This document shows positions 1 through 8,927 of a stretch of DNA of 64,000 nucleotides, piece by piece. Made by a program: the position numbers and the translations under genes. Where the stretch lies: NCBI RefSeq assembly GCF_001552135.1, contig NZ_BCQP01000048.1, forward strand, positions 1 through 64,000. Reading direction: 5' to 3'. This DNA is from Actinomadura chibensis NBRC 106107 (GTDB lineage Bacteria > Actinomycetota > Actinomycetes > Streptosporangiales > Streptosporangiaceae). Position 1 is the stretch's first letter. Each line of letters begins with the position of its first letter. Under the pieces are notes generated by a model that saw only the letters and a program-made list of their open reading frames with translations, searched no databases and was not told where the DNA came from.

Positions 1-579
1 CTCGTCCGGGGCGATGCCGAACCGCCGCCGGGTCGCGGCGCGCCGCCCCGGGTGGAAGGCGAACGCGGCGGCGTCCACGCCGTTCGGGATCACGGTGATC
101 CGGCCGGGCGGCACGCCCCAGCCGCGCAGCCGCGCCGCGACCGTCGGCGACACCGCGACCGTGGTCGAGCCGAGCCGCTCCGTCGCTCGGTACAGCGCCC
201 GGACGCCGCGCGTCGCGGGACGCCCCTCGATGTGGCCGTCGCCGAGGGAGTGCTCGGTCGCGATGATCGCGGGCGTCCCGGCGAGGCGGGCGGCGACGCG
301 CCCGTACACGCACGCCCGGTACAGGTGGGTGTGGACGACGTCGTACCGCCCCCGCCGGATCAGCCGGACGAGCCGGGGCAGCGCGGCGAGGTCCCGGTTG
401 CCGCGCATGCCGATCTCGTGCACCGGGACGCCGGTCCGGCGGATCTCGGCGCCGAGCGTGCCCGTCCGGGTGAGGGTCGCGACCTCGCAGTCCACGGGCA
501 GGTGCCGCAGCAGCAGCGCGAGCTGGCGTTCCGCGCCGCCGTGCTCCAGCCCGGTGATGACGTGCAGGACTCGGGTCAC
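1..579 (-). CDS. GT4-type glycosyltransferase, N-terminal part (runs off the left edge)
   Basis: This is the last gene of the minus-strand surface polysaccharide operon, and only its first 193 residues are in the window. They show a GT-B fold N-terminal Rossmann domain. The nucleotide-free acceptor loop reads GLEHGGAERQL at residues 10-20, then come VVHTHLYR, ATEHSLGDG and the inter-domain VIPNGVD segment typical of GT4 enzymes. It probably adds a sugar to a lipid-linked repeat unit on the cytoplasmic face of the membrane; donor and acceptor cannot be told. The GTG start at 579 overlaps the deacetylase stop by 4 bp (GTGA), so the two are translationally coupled. The catalytic C-terminal half lies outside the window. 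Confidence 0.85.
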   Translation of the reverse strand, partial: MTRVLHVITGLEHGGAERQLALLLRHLPVDCEVATLTRTGTLGAEIRRTGVPVHEIGMRGNRDLAALPRLVRLIRRGRYDVVHTHLYRACVYGRVAARLAGTPAIIATEHSLGDGHIEGRPATRGVRALYRATERLGSTTVAVSPTVAARLRGWGVPPGRITVIPNGVDAAAFAFHPGRRAATRRRFGIAPDE

Positions 580-1331
580 ACGCGGCTCCGGCGGCGCAGC
601 TCATGCCGGACGATCTTGGCCCGCAGCCGCACCGGCCCGTCCCGGTCGCCGACGTAGGTGCGGGGCAGCGCGTGCCGTGCCGGTTCGTCCGGGGAGATGT
701 CGCAGGCGTAGTCGTACCCGGCGGCGCGGACCGCCTCGACCTCGCGGGCGGTCGCGTGCCCGTACGGGTAGGCGAACCCGGTGACCGGGCCTTCGACGAG
801 GTCCTCCAGGACGGCCCGGCTCTCCTCCAGTTCCTCGCGCAGCTCGGTGTCGTCCGCGCCGGGAAGGGAGACGTGGTAGCGGCCGTGCGAGGCGATCTCC
901 ATGCCCGCGTCGGCGGCGGTGCGGATCTGGTCGGCGGTCATCAGCGGTTTGCGCGGGCCGTCGTCCCAGGCGTTGTAGGTGCCGATGCGTCCGGACACGA
1001 CGAACACCGTCGCGCCGAACCCGTACCGCAGCAGCGCCGGGACGGCCCGCGTCACGAAGTCGGCGTAGCCGTCGTCGAAGGTCAGCCCGACGAGACCGCG
1101 GGCGCGCCCAGCGGCGTGCGCGTCGAGCAGCTCGCGCATGCCGACGCCGCGCAGCCCGCGCGCCCGCAGCCACGCCATCTGCCGCGCGAAGCGCGCGGGC
1201 GACACGGTGACGAGGTGCGGGTCCTCATCGAAGTGGTCGACCGAGTGGTACATCAGCACCAGCGGCACTGGCCTGATCGGTCCCGCCGGTCGCGGCGGGC
1301 TCACCCGGGTCGGTTCGGTCGGACGGCTCAC
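576..1331 (-). CDS. polysaccharide deacetylase (NodB/CE4 family)
   Basis: A 251-residue carbohydrate esterase 4 protein expected to remove N- or O-acetyl groups from a surface glycan. The NodB motif TFDDGY spans residues 84-89, with D86/D87 the base and metal ligand. The metal-binding histidines follow in SHGRYH (H149, H153), and YPYG later marks motif 3. No signal peptide is obvious, so it may act on a lipid-linked intermediate. The GTG start at 1331 has a strong GGGGGAG ribosome-binding site 5 nt upstream, although it lies 107 bp inside the flippase gene in another frame. A GTG at 1268 is an alternative with a weaker site. It sits between flippase and glycosyltransferase in the operon. Confidence 0.85.
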   Translation of the reverse strand: MSRPTEPTRVSPPRPAGPIRPVPLVLMYHSVDHFDEDPHLVTVSPARFARQMAWLRARGLRGVGMRELLDAHAAGRARGLVGLTFDDGYADFVTRAVPALLRYGFGATVFVVSGRIGTYNAWDDGPRKPLMTADQIRTAADAGMEIASHGRYHVSLPGADDTELREELEESRAVLEDLVEGPVTGFAYPYGHATAREVEAVRAAGYDYACDISPDEPARHALPRTYVGDRDGPVRLRAKIVRHELRRRSRV

Positions 1332-2841
1332 TCTTCTCCCCCGATTCGGTGCGGTGTGTGAAGGCGATCCATGAGGCGACGAGGCCGGGCCCCGCGGCGG
1401 CGAGCAGCACGGCGAACGCCGAAGCGGTCGCGACCCCGCCCACGGCGAGCTGGACGATCCCGGCCGGGACGGCGGCGGCGGTCGCGAGCCCGGCCGCGCA
1501 GGCCCCGGCGGCGGCGACCGCGAGCCGGGACGTGTCGGCCGCGACCCGCCGCAGCGGGATCGGCGCGACGGACCGCCGCAGCCCGGCCAGCAGCAGGACG
1601 GCGGCGAGCGTGATCCCGGCGGCGTTCGCGGCGGCGAGCGCGACCGTCCCGGCGGACGCGGCGAACGCGCCGCCGATCGCCGCCGTCGCCGCGAGGCCGA
1701 GGAGGAGCACGGCGGCGGGCCGCCAGGTCGGCCGCCGCCGCGCGAAGAACGCCCGCGCCGCGAGCCCGACGGTCGTCTGCCCCCACAGGCCGAGCGCGTA
1801 GACGCGCATGATCGACGCCGTGCCGCGCGTGTCGTCGGCGGTGAACTCGCCGTGCTCGAACAGCACCCGCGTCACGGTCGGCGCGAACGCGACGAGGAAC
1901 GCGGTCGCGGCCAGCACCATCGCGCTCGCGACGGCGAGGTCGCGCTGGATGCGGCGGGCGACCCCGCGGACGTCGCCGTCCGCCGAGGCGCGGGCGAGGC
2001 GCGGGAACGTCACGGTCACGATCAGCAGCGACATCACCATCGGGACCTGCGCGACCTTCTGCGCGTAGTTCAGGTGCGAGATCGACCCGGCGGCCAGCTC
2101 GGAGCCGATGAACCGCTCGACGAACACCTGCGCCTGCCGCGTCACCGTGTACACGACGATCGGCGCGACGGCCGCGAACCCGAGCCGCAGCTCCAGGTCG
2201 GTGGAGCGCCCGGCGGCGGGGGCGCGCAGGCAGCGGACGAACGCGGGCGCCTGCACGGCCACCATCAGCACGCTTCCGGCCGCGACGCCGACCGCCGCGC
2301 TCGTCACGCCGACCGTCCCGGACAGCCCGGCGATCAGCGCGAGGATGCCCGCGTTGTAGGCGAGGTAGATCGCGGCGGGCGGCCCGAACCGGTGGTGCGC
2401 GCGGAGCGTGGCGCTCATGAACCCGGCGACGCCGAACGTCACGACCGTGACCGCCGTCAGCCGGACGCAGCGGACGGCCGACCCGTCGTCGGTGAGGCCG
2501 GGGGCGAGGACGTCCACCAGCGCGGGCGCGGCCACGACCAGCGTGACCGTCACGGCGGACAGCCCCGCGACCATGCGCGGCAGCGCGGCCGCGACGAGCG
2601 GGCGCGGCCCGTCCCCGCTCGCGAGCAGCCGGGTGACGACGGGGACCATGAGCAGCGCCATCGCGTCCTCGATGAGGAGCGGCGAGACGGTCTCGGGGAT
2701 CGTCCAGGCGACGAGGAAGGCGTCCGTGCTGCCGCTCGCGCCGAACAGGTGCGCCATCGCGAGGTCGCGCAGGAACCCGAGCCCCGTCCCGGCGGTGATC
2801 AGCGCCCCGGACAGCGCGGCGGCCCGCCCCACCGACGTCAT
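1225..2841 (-). CDS. MurJ/MviN-type lipid-linked oligosaccharide flippase
   Basis: A 538-residue polytopic membrane protein of the MOP exporter superfamily, similar in layout to MurJ and Wzx. The N-terminus has the family-typical GFLRDLAMAHLFGASGSTDAF stretch, followed by about a dozen hydrophobic helices. It should flip an undecaprenyl-linked glycan across the membrane. Its place between a polymerase and a deacetylase favours an exopolysaccharide substrate over lipid II. The ATG at 2841 overlaps the polymerase stop by 4 bp (ATGA). The C-terminal 38 residues are hydrophilic and are encoded across the start of the deacetylase gene, an unusually long overlap. Confidence 0.8.
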   Translation of the reverse strand: MTSVGRAAALSGALITAGTGLGFLRDLAMAHLFGASGSTDAFLVAWTIPETVSPLLIEDAMALLMVPVVTRLLASGDGPRPLVAAALPRMVAGLSAVTVTLVVAAPALVDVLAPGLTDDGSAVRCVRLTAVTVVTFGVAGFMSATLRAHHRFGPPAAIYLAYNAGILALIAGLSGTVGVTSAAVGVAAGSVLMVAVQAPAFVRCLRAPAAGRSTDLELRLGFAAVAPIVVYTVTRQAQVFVERFIGSELAAGSISHLNYAQKVAQVPMVMSLLIVTVTFPRLARASADGDVRGVARRIQRDLAVASAMVLAATAFLVAFAPTVTRVLFEHGEFTADDTRGTASIMRVYALGLWGQTTVGLAARAFFARRRPTWRPAAVLLLGLAATAAIGGAFAASAGTVALAAANAAGITLAAVLLLAGLRRSVAPIPLRRVAADTSRLAVAAAGACAAGLATAAAVPAGIVQLAVGGVATASAFAVLLAAAGPGLVASWIAFTHRTESGEKSEPSDRTDPGEPAATGGTDQASAAGADVPLGRPLR

Positions 2842-4130
2842 GCCCGCACCGTCCCGAGGGAGCGGGACGCGACGATCCCGATCACGACCGCGATCAGCGC
2901 GCAGGTCGGCCCGCCGAGGTCCGCGTACAGGAAGTTGACCAGCAGGAACGCGAGCAGCGCGACGCCCGCGAGCCAGAACGGGTCGCGGACGCCGCGCCGC
3001 TTCCACAGCCCGGCGGCGAGCGCGGCGGCCAGCGCGGCGAGCCCCGCGAACCCGAGCACGCCCTGCTCGGACAGGAACAGCAGGTACTCGTTGTGCGGCG
3101 AGAGCAGCGGCTGCCGCGCGTACCCGTGGACGGGGTCGGACGTCTCGCTCCCCGACGACAGCTCGATCCCCGCGTACGCGTCGCGGTAGGCGGGGAAGTT
3201 CTTCACGCCGACGCCGGTCCCCGGATGGTCCTCCCAGATCCGCAGGGCGGCCGACCACAGGTGGTAGCGGTCGTCCACGGAGCGGTCGGGGGCGCCGACC
3301 GTCCCGGCGAGCGAGCGCGACCGGTCGACGACGGCCTGCGCGCCGCCGCCCGCGCCCGCGACCGTCACGACGAGCAGCGCCGCGCAGCAGGCCAGCGCCT
3401 TCACCGCCGTCCACCGGTCGAACAGGACGAGGACCAGGACGGCGGCGGCGCCGAGCGCGATCCAGGTGCCCCGGCTGAGCGCGAGGGCGAGCGCGGCGCC
3501 GAGCACGCCGAGCCCGGCGAGCGCGCCGAGGACGGCGGCGACCCCGCGGCCCGGCGCGGCGAGCGCGAGCGCGGTCAGCACGAGGAACGCGAGCCCGGCG
3601 ACGACGGACATCGCCATCACGTCGACCGCGCCGAACGTGCCGACCGCGCGGATGTTCCGTCCGTCCATGGCGGCGCCGTGCTCGGTGACCGCCTGCCAGA
3701 TCCCGAACGCGGCCTCCGCGAGCCCGAGCCCGAGCACCGACCCGCACACGATCGCGAAGTCGCGGCGGTCCCGGACGAGCACGACAACGGCCAGCGGGAC
3801 GAGCACGAAGACCTGCGCGTCCCGGACGAACCCCGGCAGGCTGGCCGCGGTGTCCGCCGAGCACACGGTGCTGATCCCGAGCCCGGCGACCAGCGGCCCG
3901 AACGCGGGCAGCGCCCGGCGCGGCAGCTCGGCCCGCCCGGTGGCCAGCAGGAACGCGGCGACCGCGACCAGGCAGGCGGTGGCGACGTCGGCCGGGGTCA
4001 CCTGCGCGCCGGAGCCGACCGTCCGCGTCCCGGCGGGGATCCCGACGCTCGCCACGGTCGCGGCGACGAGCCAGCTCGGCCGCCGGGGCGGCGCCGGGAG
4101 CCGGACGGGCAGCGACGCGGCGGCCGTCAT
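2838..4130 (-). CDS. O-antigen ligase/polymerase-like membrane protein
   Basis: A 430-residue membrane protein with about ten hydrophobic segments and a long outward loop. Wzy/WaaL-family features are RGTWIALGAA in a late helix, the loop motif HPGTGVGVKNFPAYR and the conserved SPHNEYLLFLSEQG just before the last helices. It is expected to polymerise or ligate lipid-linked repeat units outside the membrane. The ATG at 4130 overlaps the sugar transferase stop by 4 bp, and the gene's own stop overlaps the flippase start by 4 bp. That coupling places initiating transferase, polymerase and flippase in one Wzx/Wzy-style pathway. Exact chemistry (ligase or polymerase) cannot be separated by sequence alone. 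Confidence 0.8.
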   Translation of the reverse strand: MTAAASLPVRLPAPPRRPSWLVAATVASVGIPAGTRTVGSGAQVTPADVATACLVAVAAFLLATGRAELPRRALPAFGPLVAGLGISTVCSADTAASLPGFVRDAQVFVLVPLAVVVLVRDRRDFAIVCGSVLGLGLAEAAFGIWQAVTEHGAAMDGRNIRAVGTFGAVDVMAMSVVAGLAFLVLTALALAAPGRGVAAVLGALAGLGVLGAALALALSRGTWIALGAAAVLVLVLFDRWTAVKALACCAALLVVTVAGAGGGAQAVVDRSRSLAGTVGAPDRSVDDRYHLWSAALRIWEDHPGTGVGVKNFPAYRDAYAGIELSSGSETSDPVHGYARQPLLSPHNEYLLFLSEQGVLGFAGLAALAAALAAGLWKRRGVRDPFWLAGVALLAFLLVNFLYADLGGPTCALIAVVIGIVASRSLGTVRA

Positions 4131-5575
4131 CCCGCGTCCCGGACGATCAGCGCGCGCACGGTGAGCAGCAGGATCCGCAGGTCCCCGGCGAACGTCCAGT
4201 GGTCGATGTAGTGGTTGTCGAGGCGGGCGCGCAGCTCGATCGAGGTGTCCCCGCGGAACCCGTGGACCTGCGCCCAGCCGGTGATCCCGACCGGGACGCG
4301 GTGCCGCAGCACGTAGCCCGGACAGGTGCGGGAGAACTGCTCCACGAAGTGCGGGCGCTCCGGGCGCGGCCCGACCAGGCTCATGTCGCCCCGGACGACG
4401 TTCCAGAGCTGCGGCAGCTCGTCCAGGGAGCTGGCGCGCAGGAAGCGGCCGACGCGTCCGGTGCGGTCGGCGCCGCCGACCGTCCAGCGGGTGTCGGACT
4501 CGCGCTCGTCGACGTGCTTCAGCGTCCGGAACTTCAGCAGGACGAACTCCTCCCCGCCGAGCCCGACCCGGCGCTGCCGGAACAGCACGCCGGGCCCGTC
4601 CTCCAGCCGCACCGCGAGCGCGCACACCGCGAGCACCGGCAGCGCGAGGACGAGGAGCAGCAGGCCGACGACGATGTCGAGCAGCCGTTTCGCGCGCCGC
4701 GCGACGGGTTCGCGGAGCCCCCAGGTGACCCGCGCGCACGGCAGCCCGGCGAGGTACTCGCACCGTGACGCCGCCACCGGGACGACGTCCCACGGCGGCC
4801 GGACGAGCAGCGTCTCGCACGGCAGCCCGAACGACATGCGCAGCACGAGGGCCAGGTGGTCGGCGCGCAGGTCCTCGGCGACGACGACGAGCGTGTCGAC
4901 GCCGTGCCCCTCGACCAGCGCGGGCAGGTCGGACAGCTCCCCGAGCACGGGCGCCGCCGGAGCGGCGGCCTGCCCGTCGGCGGGCGGCTCGGTCGCGAGC
5001 TGCCCGACCGCCGCGAGCCCGAACTCGCCGTGCTCGCGCAGGACGCCCGCGAGGTGCGCGGCGGTCCGGCCCGTCCCGACGATCAGCGCGGCGCGGGACC
5101 GGGTGCGGCGGCACCGGTACGTCCGGACGGCGGCGTTGGCGAACGCGCGGGCGGCGAGCGACGCCGTCCCGGCGAGCGCGGTGATCAGCAGCGCGGTGCC
5201 GTACCCGCCGTTCAGGCAGACCGCCGCGAACCCGCCGACGAGCAGGATCCGGGCGAGCAGCGGCGGCGCGTCGGCGAAGAGGGAGGGGCTGCGGCGCGTC
5301 CGGTAGAGCCCGCCCGCCGCGTTGCACGCGACGGCCGCGACGCCCGCCGTCCCGGGGACGACGCCGCCCGGCCGCGCGACCGCGACCGCGACCGCCATGG
5401 CCCAGCCGTCCGCCACGGCGAGGCACACCGGGACCAGGACGGCGAGGATCCGCGCGCCGCCCGCGGCGCGGCGGTAGGGGACGACGGGGGCGAGGACGGC
5501 CGGGCCCTCCCCCGGGATGAGGTCCGCCGGGGCCCCGGCCGGGTCGACGGACGGACTCAACCCCTGGGCTCTCAT
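4127..5575 (-). CDS. polyprenyl-phosphate sugar-phosphotransferase (initiating transferase)
   Basis: A 482-residue WbaP/CpsE-type protein expected to transfer a sugar-1-phosphate from a UDP-sugar to undecaprenyl phosphate, the first step of repeat-unit synthesis. The N-terminal half has membrane helices and a CoA-binding-like nucleotide fold (LIVGTGRTAAHLAGVLREHG). The C-terminal catalytic domain from about residue 290 starts with KRLLDIVVGLLLL. It then carries FRQRRVGLGGEEF, LKFRTLKH, SLDELPQLWNVVRGDMSLVGPRPE and the PGITGWAQV-like segment. It is the first gene of the minus-strand operon, so the promoter should lie in the 396-bp divergent region upstream. Confidence 0.9.
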   Translation of the reverse strand: MRAQGLSPSVDPAGAPADLIPGEGPAVLAPVVPYRRAAGGARILAVLVPVCLAVADGWAMAVAVAVARPGGVVPGTAGVAAVACNAAGGLYRTRRSPSLFADAPPLLARILLVGGFAAVCLNGGYGTALLITALAGTASLAARAFANAAVRTYRCRRTRSRAALIVGTGRTAAHLAGVLREHGEFGLAAVGQLATEPPADGQAAAPAAPVLGELSDLPALVEGHGVDTLVVVAEDLRADHLALVLRMSFGLPCETLLVRPPWDVVPVAASRCEYLAGLPCARVTWGLREPVARRAKRLLDIVVGLLLLVLALPVLAVCALAVRLEDGPGVLFRQRRVGLGGEEFVLLKFRTLKHVDERESDTRWTVGGADRTGRVGRFLRASSLDELPQLWNVVRGDMSLVGPRPERPHFVEQFSRTCPGYVLRHRVPVGITGWAQVHGFRGDTSIELRARLDNHYIDHWTFAGDLRILLLTVRALIVRDAG

Positions 5576-5971
5576 CGCGGTCCCTTCACAGACAAGAACT
5601 CACCGGAAGGTGACTGTGCGGCGCCGTCACGGGCGGCCACGATCAGGATCGCAGCGCGCCACGCCCCGGCCCGCCGCTTTTAACCGCCCCCGCCGCATTC
5701 TTGAAGAGAAGATCGAAAGTGGTTCTGACCTGCGTTGACAGCCCAACGAACCCGCATCGCGACGGCAAAGCGAAAGCCCTGTCAGAATGAACGGCGGAAG
5801 ATCCTGGAACCGGCCACGAGCGGTGAACCTTCGCGGGACCATGGACGTCACAAGCATCGGAGGCCGTGATCCGACCGTCCCGCCCTCCGCGGTGGGCCGG
5901 GCGGCGCCCGGGCCGTTCCGTGAGCGATCTTGTAGCCGGTGTGCGGGCCGGCGGGCTGATGAGGGAGAGCG
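5576..5971. other. divergent intergenic region, 396 bp
   Basis: No gene is seen here. It separates the minus-strand polysaccharide operon from the plus-strand L,D-transpeptidase and should hold both promoters. A short inverted repeat TCACC-GGAA-GGTGA lies at 5600-5613, 25 bp upstream of the polysaccharide operon start, and a TTGACA-like hexamer occurs near 5735 on the plus strand without a clear -10 partner. Promoter calls here are tentative. Confidence 0.4.
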
Positions 5972-7207
5972 GTGCGAGGTAAGGCCATGGTGCTGGCCCT
6001 GGTCCTGGGGTTGGCGACGGCATGCGGCGGGGGCTCGGAGACCGGCGGCGGGACGACCGCGAAGGGCGGCGAGGACGGCTCCCCCAAAGTGACGATCACC
6101 CCCGCGGACGGCAACGGCAAGGCCCGTCCGGACCAGGGCGTCACGGTCACCGCGTCCGGCGGGACGCTCGGCCAGGTGTCGGTGAAGCTGAAGGGCGCGG
6201 ACGTGCCCGGCACCCTGTCCGCCGACAAGACGCGCTGGCGCTCGCAGTGGACGCTGCGGCCCGGGGCCAGCTACCAGGTGTCGGCGACGGCGACGTCCGC
6301 GAAGGGCAAGTCGACGACGGCGACGAGCGCGTTCCGCGCCAGCCGCGCCACCGCCGCGACCCGGGTCAACAACGTCGTGCCGAGCGAGAACGAGACGGTC
6401 GGCACCGGGATGCCGGTGTTCGTCCAGTTCAACAAGGCCGTGCCGGAGAAGGCCAAGGCCGCGATCGAGCGCAGCATCGAGATCTCCTCGTCCACCCCGA
6501 CCGAGGGCGCCTGGCGCTGGCTGTCCGCCGGGGAGTCGTTCAACGGCCTCCCGTCGATCGTGTTCCGGCCGAAGCACCCGTGGAAGCCGCGGCAGAGGGT
6601 CAGCGTGACCGTCCACTACGCCGGGCTCAAGATCGGCGACGACGTCTACGGCGACCGCGACGTCACCCGCACCTTCCGGATCGGCGACTCGCACACCGTC
6701 AACATCAACGCGAAGACGCACCGCGCCGTCGTGAAGAAGAACGGCCGCGTCGTCCGGACGTGGGGCGTCAGCCTCGGCTCCGGCGGCGACGTCCAGTCGG
6801 ACGGCGTCGACCACCTGCTCACCACGAGCGGCATCCACCTCACCATGGACCACGTCCGCCTGGAGCGCATGCGCCCGCCCGGCAAGAAGAAGGGCGACCC
6901 GGGCTGGTACGACGAGAAGGTCCCGTGGGCGACCCGCATCTCCAACAGCGGCGAGTACATCCACCAGAACATGGACGACCCGTCCTGCCTGGGCAACCGG
7001 AATTGCAGCCACGGCTGCGTCCGCTCCCCCGCGAACGACGCGCAGTGGTTCTTCCACTGGTCCTACCGCGGCGACTTCGTCACCATCACCGGCACCAAAC
7101 GCTCCCTCGCCTGGACGAATGGCTGGGCCGTCTGGCAACTCCCCTTCCCCACCTGGACCAAGGGCAGCGCCCTAGGCACCCCAATAACCACCACCACCCT
7201 CCACTGA
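5972..7207 (+). CDS. L,D-transpeptidase lipoprotein (YkuD domain)
   Basis: A 411-residue lipoprotein that should form 3-3 peptidoglycan cross-links on the outer face of the membrane. The N-terminus is a short lipoprotein signal with the lipobox LATAC (C18). It is followed by an Ig-like region (about 45-240) as in mycobacterial and streptomycete Ldt proteins. The YkuD domain lies at about 240-375, with catalytic SHGCVR containing H347 and C349 and an upstream HLTMDHV/IHQN segment. The GTG start at 5972 follows GGGAGA. It stands alone between the polysaccharide operon and a terminator. Residues after 390 form a short Thr-rich tail. Confidence 0.92.
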   Translation: MRGKAMVLALVLGLATACGGGSETGGGTTAKGGEDGSPKVTITPADGNGKARPDQGVTVTASGGTLGQVSVKLKGADVPGTLSADKTRWRSQWTLRPGASYQVSATATSAKGKSTTATSAFRASRATAATRVNNVVPSENETVGTGMPVFVQFNKAVPEKAKAAIERSIEISSSTPTEGAWRWLSAGESFNGLPSIVFRPKHPWKPRQRVSVTVHYAGLKIGDDVYGDRDVTRTFRIGDSHTVNINAKTHRAVVKKNGRVVRTWGVSLGSGGDVQSDGVDHLLTTSGIHLTMDHVRLERMRPPGKKKGDPGWYDEKVPWATRISNSGEYIHQNMDDPSCLGNRNCSHGCVRSPANDAQWFFHWSYRGDFVTITGTKRSLAWTNGWAVWQLPFPTWTKGSALGTPITTTTLH

Positions 7208-7214
7208 CCCTTAT

Positions 7215-7251
7215 CGTCCGGGTGGCAGCCCGAAAGGCCGTCACCCGGACG
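7215..7251. terminator. bidirectional hairpin between convergent genes
   Basis: A perfect 10-bp inverted repeat CGTCCGGGTG/CACCCGGACG (7215-7224 and 7242-7251) sits in the 52-bp gap between the convergent L,D-transpeptidase and the 7260 gene. Position and symmetry fit a shared terminator, though there is no T-run. Confidence 0.6.
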
Positions 7252-7259
7252 CCCCTCCA

Positions 7260-7598
7260 TTACCAGGTGGAGGGGAACATCCGGTGTTTCAGCAGCAGGT
7301 CGATCTGCTCGGCCGCCGCCTTGGCATCCCCGCACGGGCACAAATAGCCGGAACGCCCCTTCCGCACGTCGTGATAGGCCCAGAACCCACCGGGCACGGC
7401 CCACACGCCTACAACAATTCCGACGTCCTCCGCGACCCCGCTCGCGTAGACCCACAGCATCGGCTTGGGGAATTCGCGCCCGTAAAGCTTCACGCACCGC
7501 CATCCGCGTGCCTTGACCGCGAGTGCGAGCACATCCAGATACCGGACGGCCCGCCGCCTCCGCCAGCGCGTCAGCACGAGATCTCCGCCCAGACCCAT
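7260..7598 (-). CDS. small conserved protein downstream of the anti-sigma-like ATPase
   Basis: A 112-residue basic protein that I cannot assign. It has a central CVKLYGREFPKPMLWVYASG segment, a Gly/Trp-rich stretch (VWAVPGGFWAYHD) and a Cys pair in YLCPCGDAKAAAE. It lacks a signal peptide or membrane helix. The reading frame overlaps the end of the upstream ATPase gene. Starts are possible at ATG 7598 (28-bp overlap) or GTG 7577 (7-bp overlap), either of which implies coupled translation. Its place next to an HATPase, an HTH-DUF5753 regulator and DUF397 genes suggests it is part of that regulatory module, which is inference. Confidence 0.6.
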   Translation of the reverse strand: MGLGGDLVLTRWRRRRAVRYLDVLALAVKARGWRCVKLYGREFPKPMLWVYASGVAEDVGIVVGVWAVPGGFWAYHDVRKGRSGYLCPCGDAKAAAEQIDLLLKHRMFPSTW

Positions 7599-8008
7599 TT
7601 CCCCACCGGCCGCGTCATCGTGACCCCGTAGCCGGACGCGAGCGCCCGCACGATCTGGAGCCCGCGCCCGCCTTCCTCGTGCCCCGGCTCCAACGCGCAC
7701 GGGTCGGGCCGCACGTCATCGACCTCTACGACGGGCCGCAGCACCGGCAGATGCCCCGACGAGTCCCACACCGCGACGACGACGCACCCACCGTCCCGCG
7801 CGAACCGGACCCGAATCTCCTCCCCGGGCGTGCTCTCCACGGCATTGGCGACCAATTCCCCGACGACCAGCACCACATCATCGACGACCGTCGAAAGCCC
7901 CCATTCAAGAAGCCGCCTCTCCACCAGCCCCCGAACCCGCCGCGACACAGCCCGACCAGCCGAACAAGAAATGTCCAACTCGCCCACCGACGCAACTTTC
8001 GCTCCCAT
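7571..8008 (-). CDS. RsbW/SpoIIAB-like ATP-binding protein (anti-sigma type)
   Basis: A 145-residue HATPase_c protein of the single-domain GHKL type common in actinomycetes. The N-box is GELVANAVES, the G1 region VWDSSG and the G2 region EEGGRGLQIVRAL, giving a complete ATP pocket. Such proteins act as anti-sigma factors or serine kinases of anti-anti-sigma factors in the cytoplasm; the partner is unknown. The start at 8008 follows GAGGCGGGTGAA. It is divergent from the HTH-DUF5753 gene at 8118, a pairing seen in WhiJ/AbaA-like clusters of Streptomyces. A paralog at 14335-14793 shares the C-terminal DVRPDPCALEPG and GKWVWA motifs. Confidence 0.85.
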   Translation of the reverse strand: MGAKVASVGELDISCSAGRAVSRRVRGLVERRLLEWGLSTVVDDVVLVVGELVANAVESTPGEEIRVRFARDGGCVVVAVWDSSGHLPVLRPVVEVDDVRPDPCALEPGHEEGGRGLQIVRALASGYGVTMTRPVGKWVWAEISC

Positions 8009-8117
8009 TTCACCCGCCTCCCATCTGTGCGTTTCGGAGACAAGCGTGGCGGGCCGGAGTTAGCTTGTCGCTATTCCATGCAAGACCTGGAAGTTGAACA
8101 AGGCTGGAGATGACGAG

Positions 8118-8927
8118 ATGAACGTCAATGATCCGCCCGACCCCCGACTCAACCTCTGGGCGACCATCGCCTTCTTCATGCGCTTTCAGCGCATGCAGCA
8201 CGGCCAGACCGGCGACGTCGTCGCACGCTGGCTGAGCCGCTCCCGCTCCTCGATTTCCAGACTGGAGAGCGGCGAGTCGCAGCTCAAGGAAGAGGAAGCG
8301 AAGATCCTGGACGCCAAGTGGCACACCGGCGGCCTGTTCGGCGTCCTGCTCTGGTTCGCGCGCCTCGGCCACGACCCCAACTGGAACAAGAACTACCTGG
8401 CCTTCGAGGAACGCGCGTCCGAGATCCGCATGTACGACGGCCAACTCATCCCAGCGCTGTTGCAGACGCCCGACTACACGCGCGCTTTGCTTTTGTCGGG
8501 TCGGCCACAGAATCTGGACAAGTCCGTCGACGCGCGCATGGCGCGCCAAGCGATCCTGTACAAGCCGGACGCACCCGAGGTTTGGGTGCTGATCGCAGAG
8601 ACGGTCCTAGTCCCACACATCGGCGGACGACAGGTGATGCGCGAGCAGATCGCACACCTGATCCGCATCTCAAAGCTTCCAAACGTGATCTTGCGCGTCG
8701 TCCCGAACAGCGCGGGAGCTAACGAAGGCCTCGATGGACCGTTCAAGGTCCTGAAGGTCAAGGAAGGGGAGATCGGTTACCTTGTTGCGCCAAACGGGGG
8801 CCGACTAGAGTTGGACTCCGAAGAGGTGGCGGGCCTGCGCAACAGGTTCGACCGCATCGGCGCTATGGCACTGCCCGTGGAGTTGTCCCGGGCACTGCTC
8901 GAAGACGCGATGGAGCAGATGAGATGA
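8118..8927 (+). CDS. HTH regulator with DUF5753 (WhiJ-like)
   Basis: A 269-residue DNA-binding regulator. An XRE-type helix-turn-helix lies near the N-terminus (around SRSRSSISRLESGESQ). The C-terminal DUF5753 domain begins with YDGQLIPALLQTPDYTRALL and contains VWVLIAETVL and LRVVPNSAGAN. ATG 8118 is preferred because GGAG lies 8 nt upstream; an upstream TTG at 8094 has no good site. The stop overlaps the first DUF397 gene by 4 bp (ATGA), so regulator and partner are made together. In Streptomyces these pairs control development and antibiotic production. It is divergent from the anti-sigma-like ATPase, probably with shared control. Confidence 0.88.
   Translation: MNVNDPPDPRLNLWATIAFFMRFQRMQHGQTGDVVARWLSRSRSSISRLESGESQLKEEEAKILDAKWHTGGLFGVLLWFARLGHDPNWNKNYLAFEERASEIRMYDGQLIPALLQTPDYTRALLLSGRPQNLDKSVDARMARQAILYKPDAPEVWVLIAETVLVPHIGGRQVMREQIAHLIRISKLPNVILRVVPNSAGANEGLDGPFKVLKVKEGEIGYLVAPNGGRLELDSEEVAGLRNRFDRIGAMALPVELSRALLEDAMEQMR

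Noticed and set aside
14..5600. Long open frames on the plus strand across the polysaccharide operon
   Set aside because: They are antisense to genes with clear motifs, their products are Arg/Pro-rich low-complexity, and they lack ribosome-binding sites; typical of high-GC DNA.
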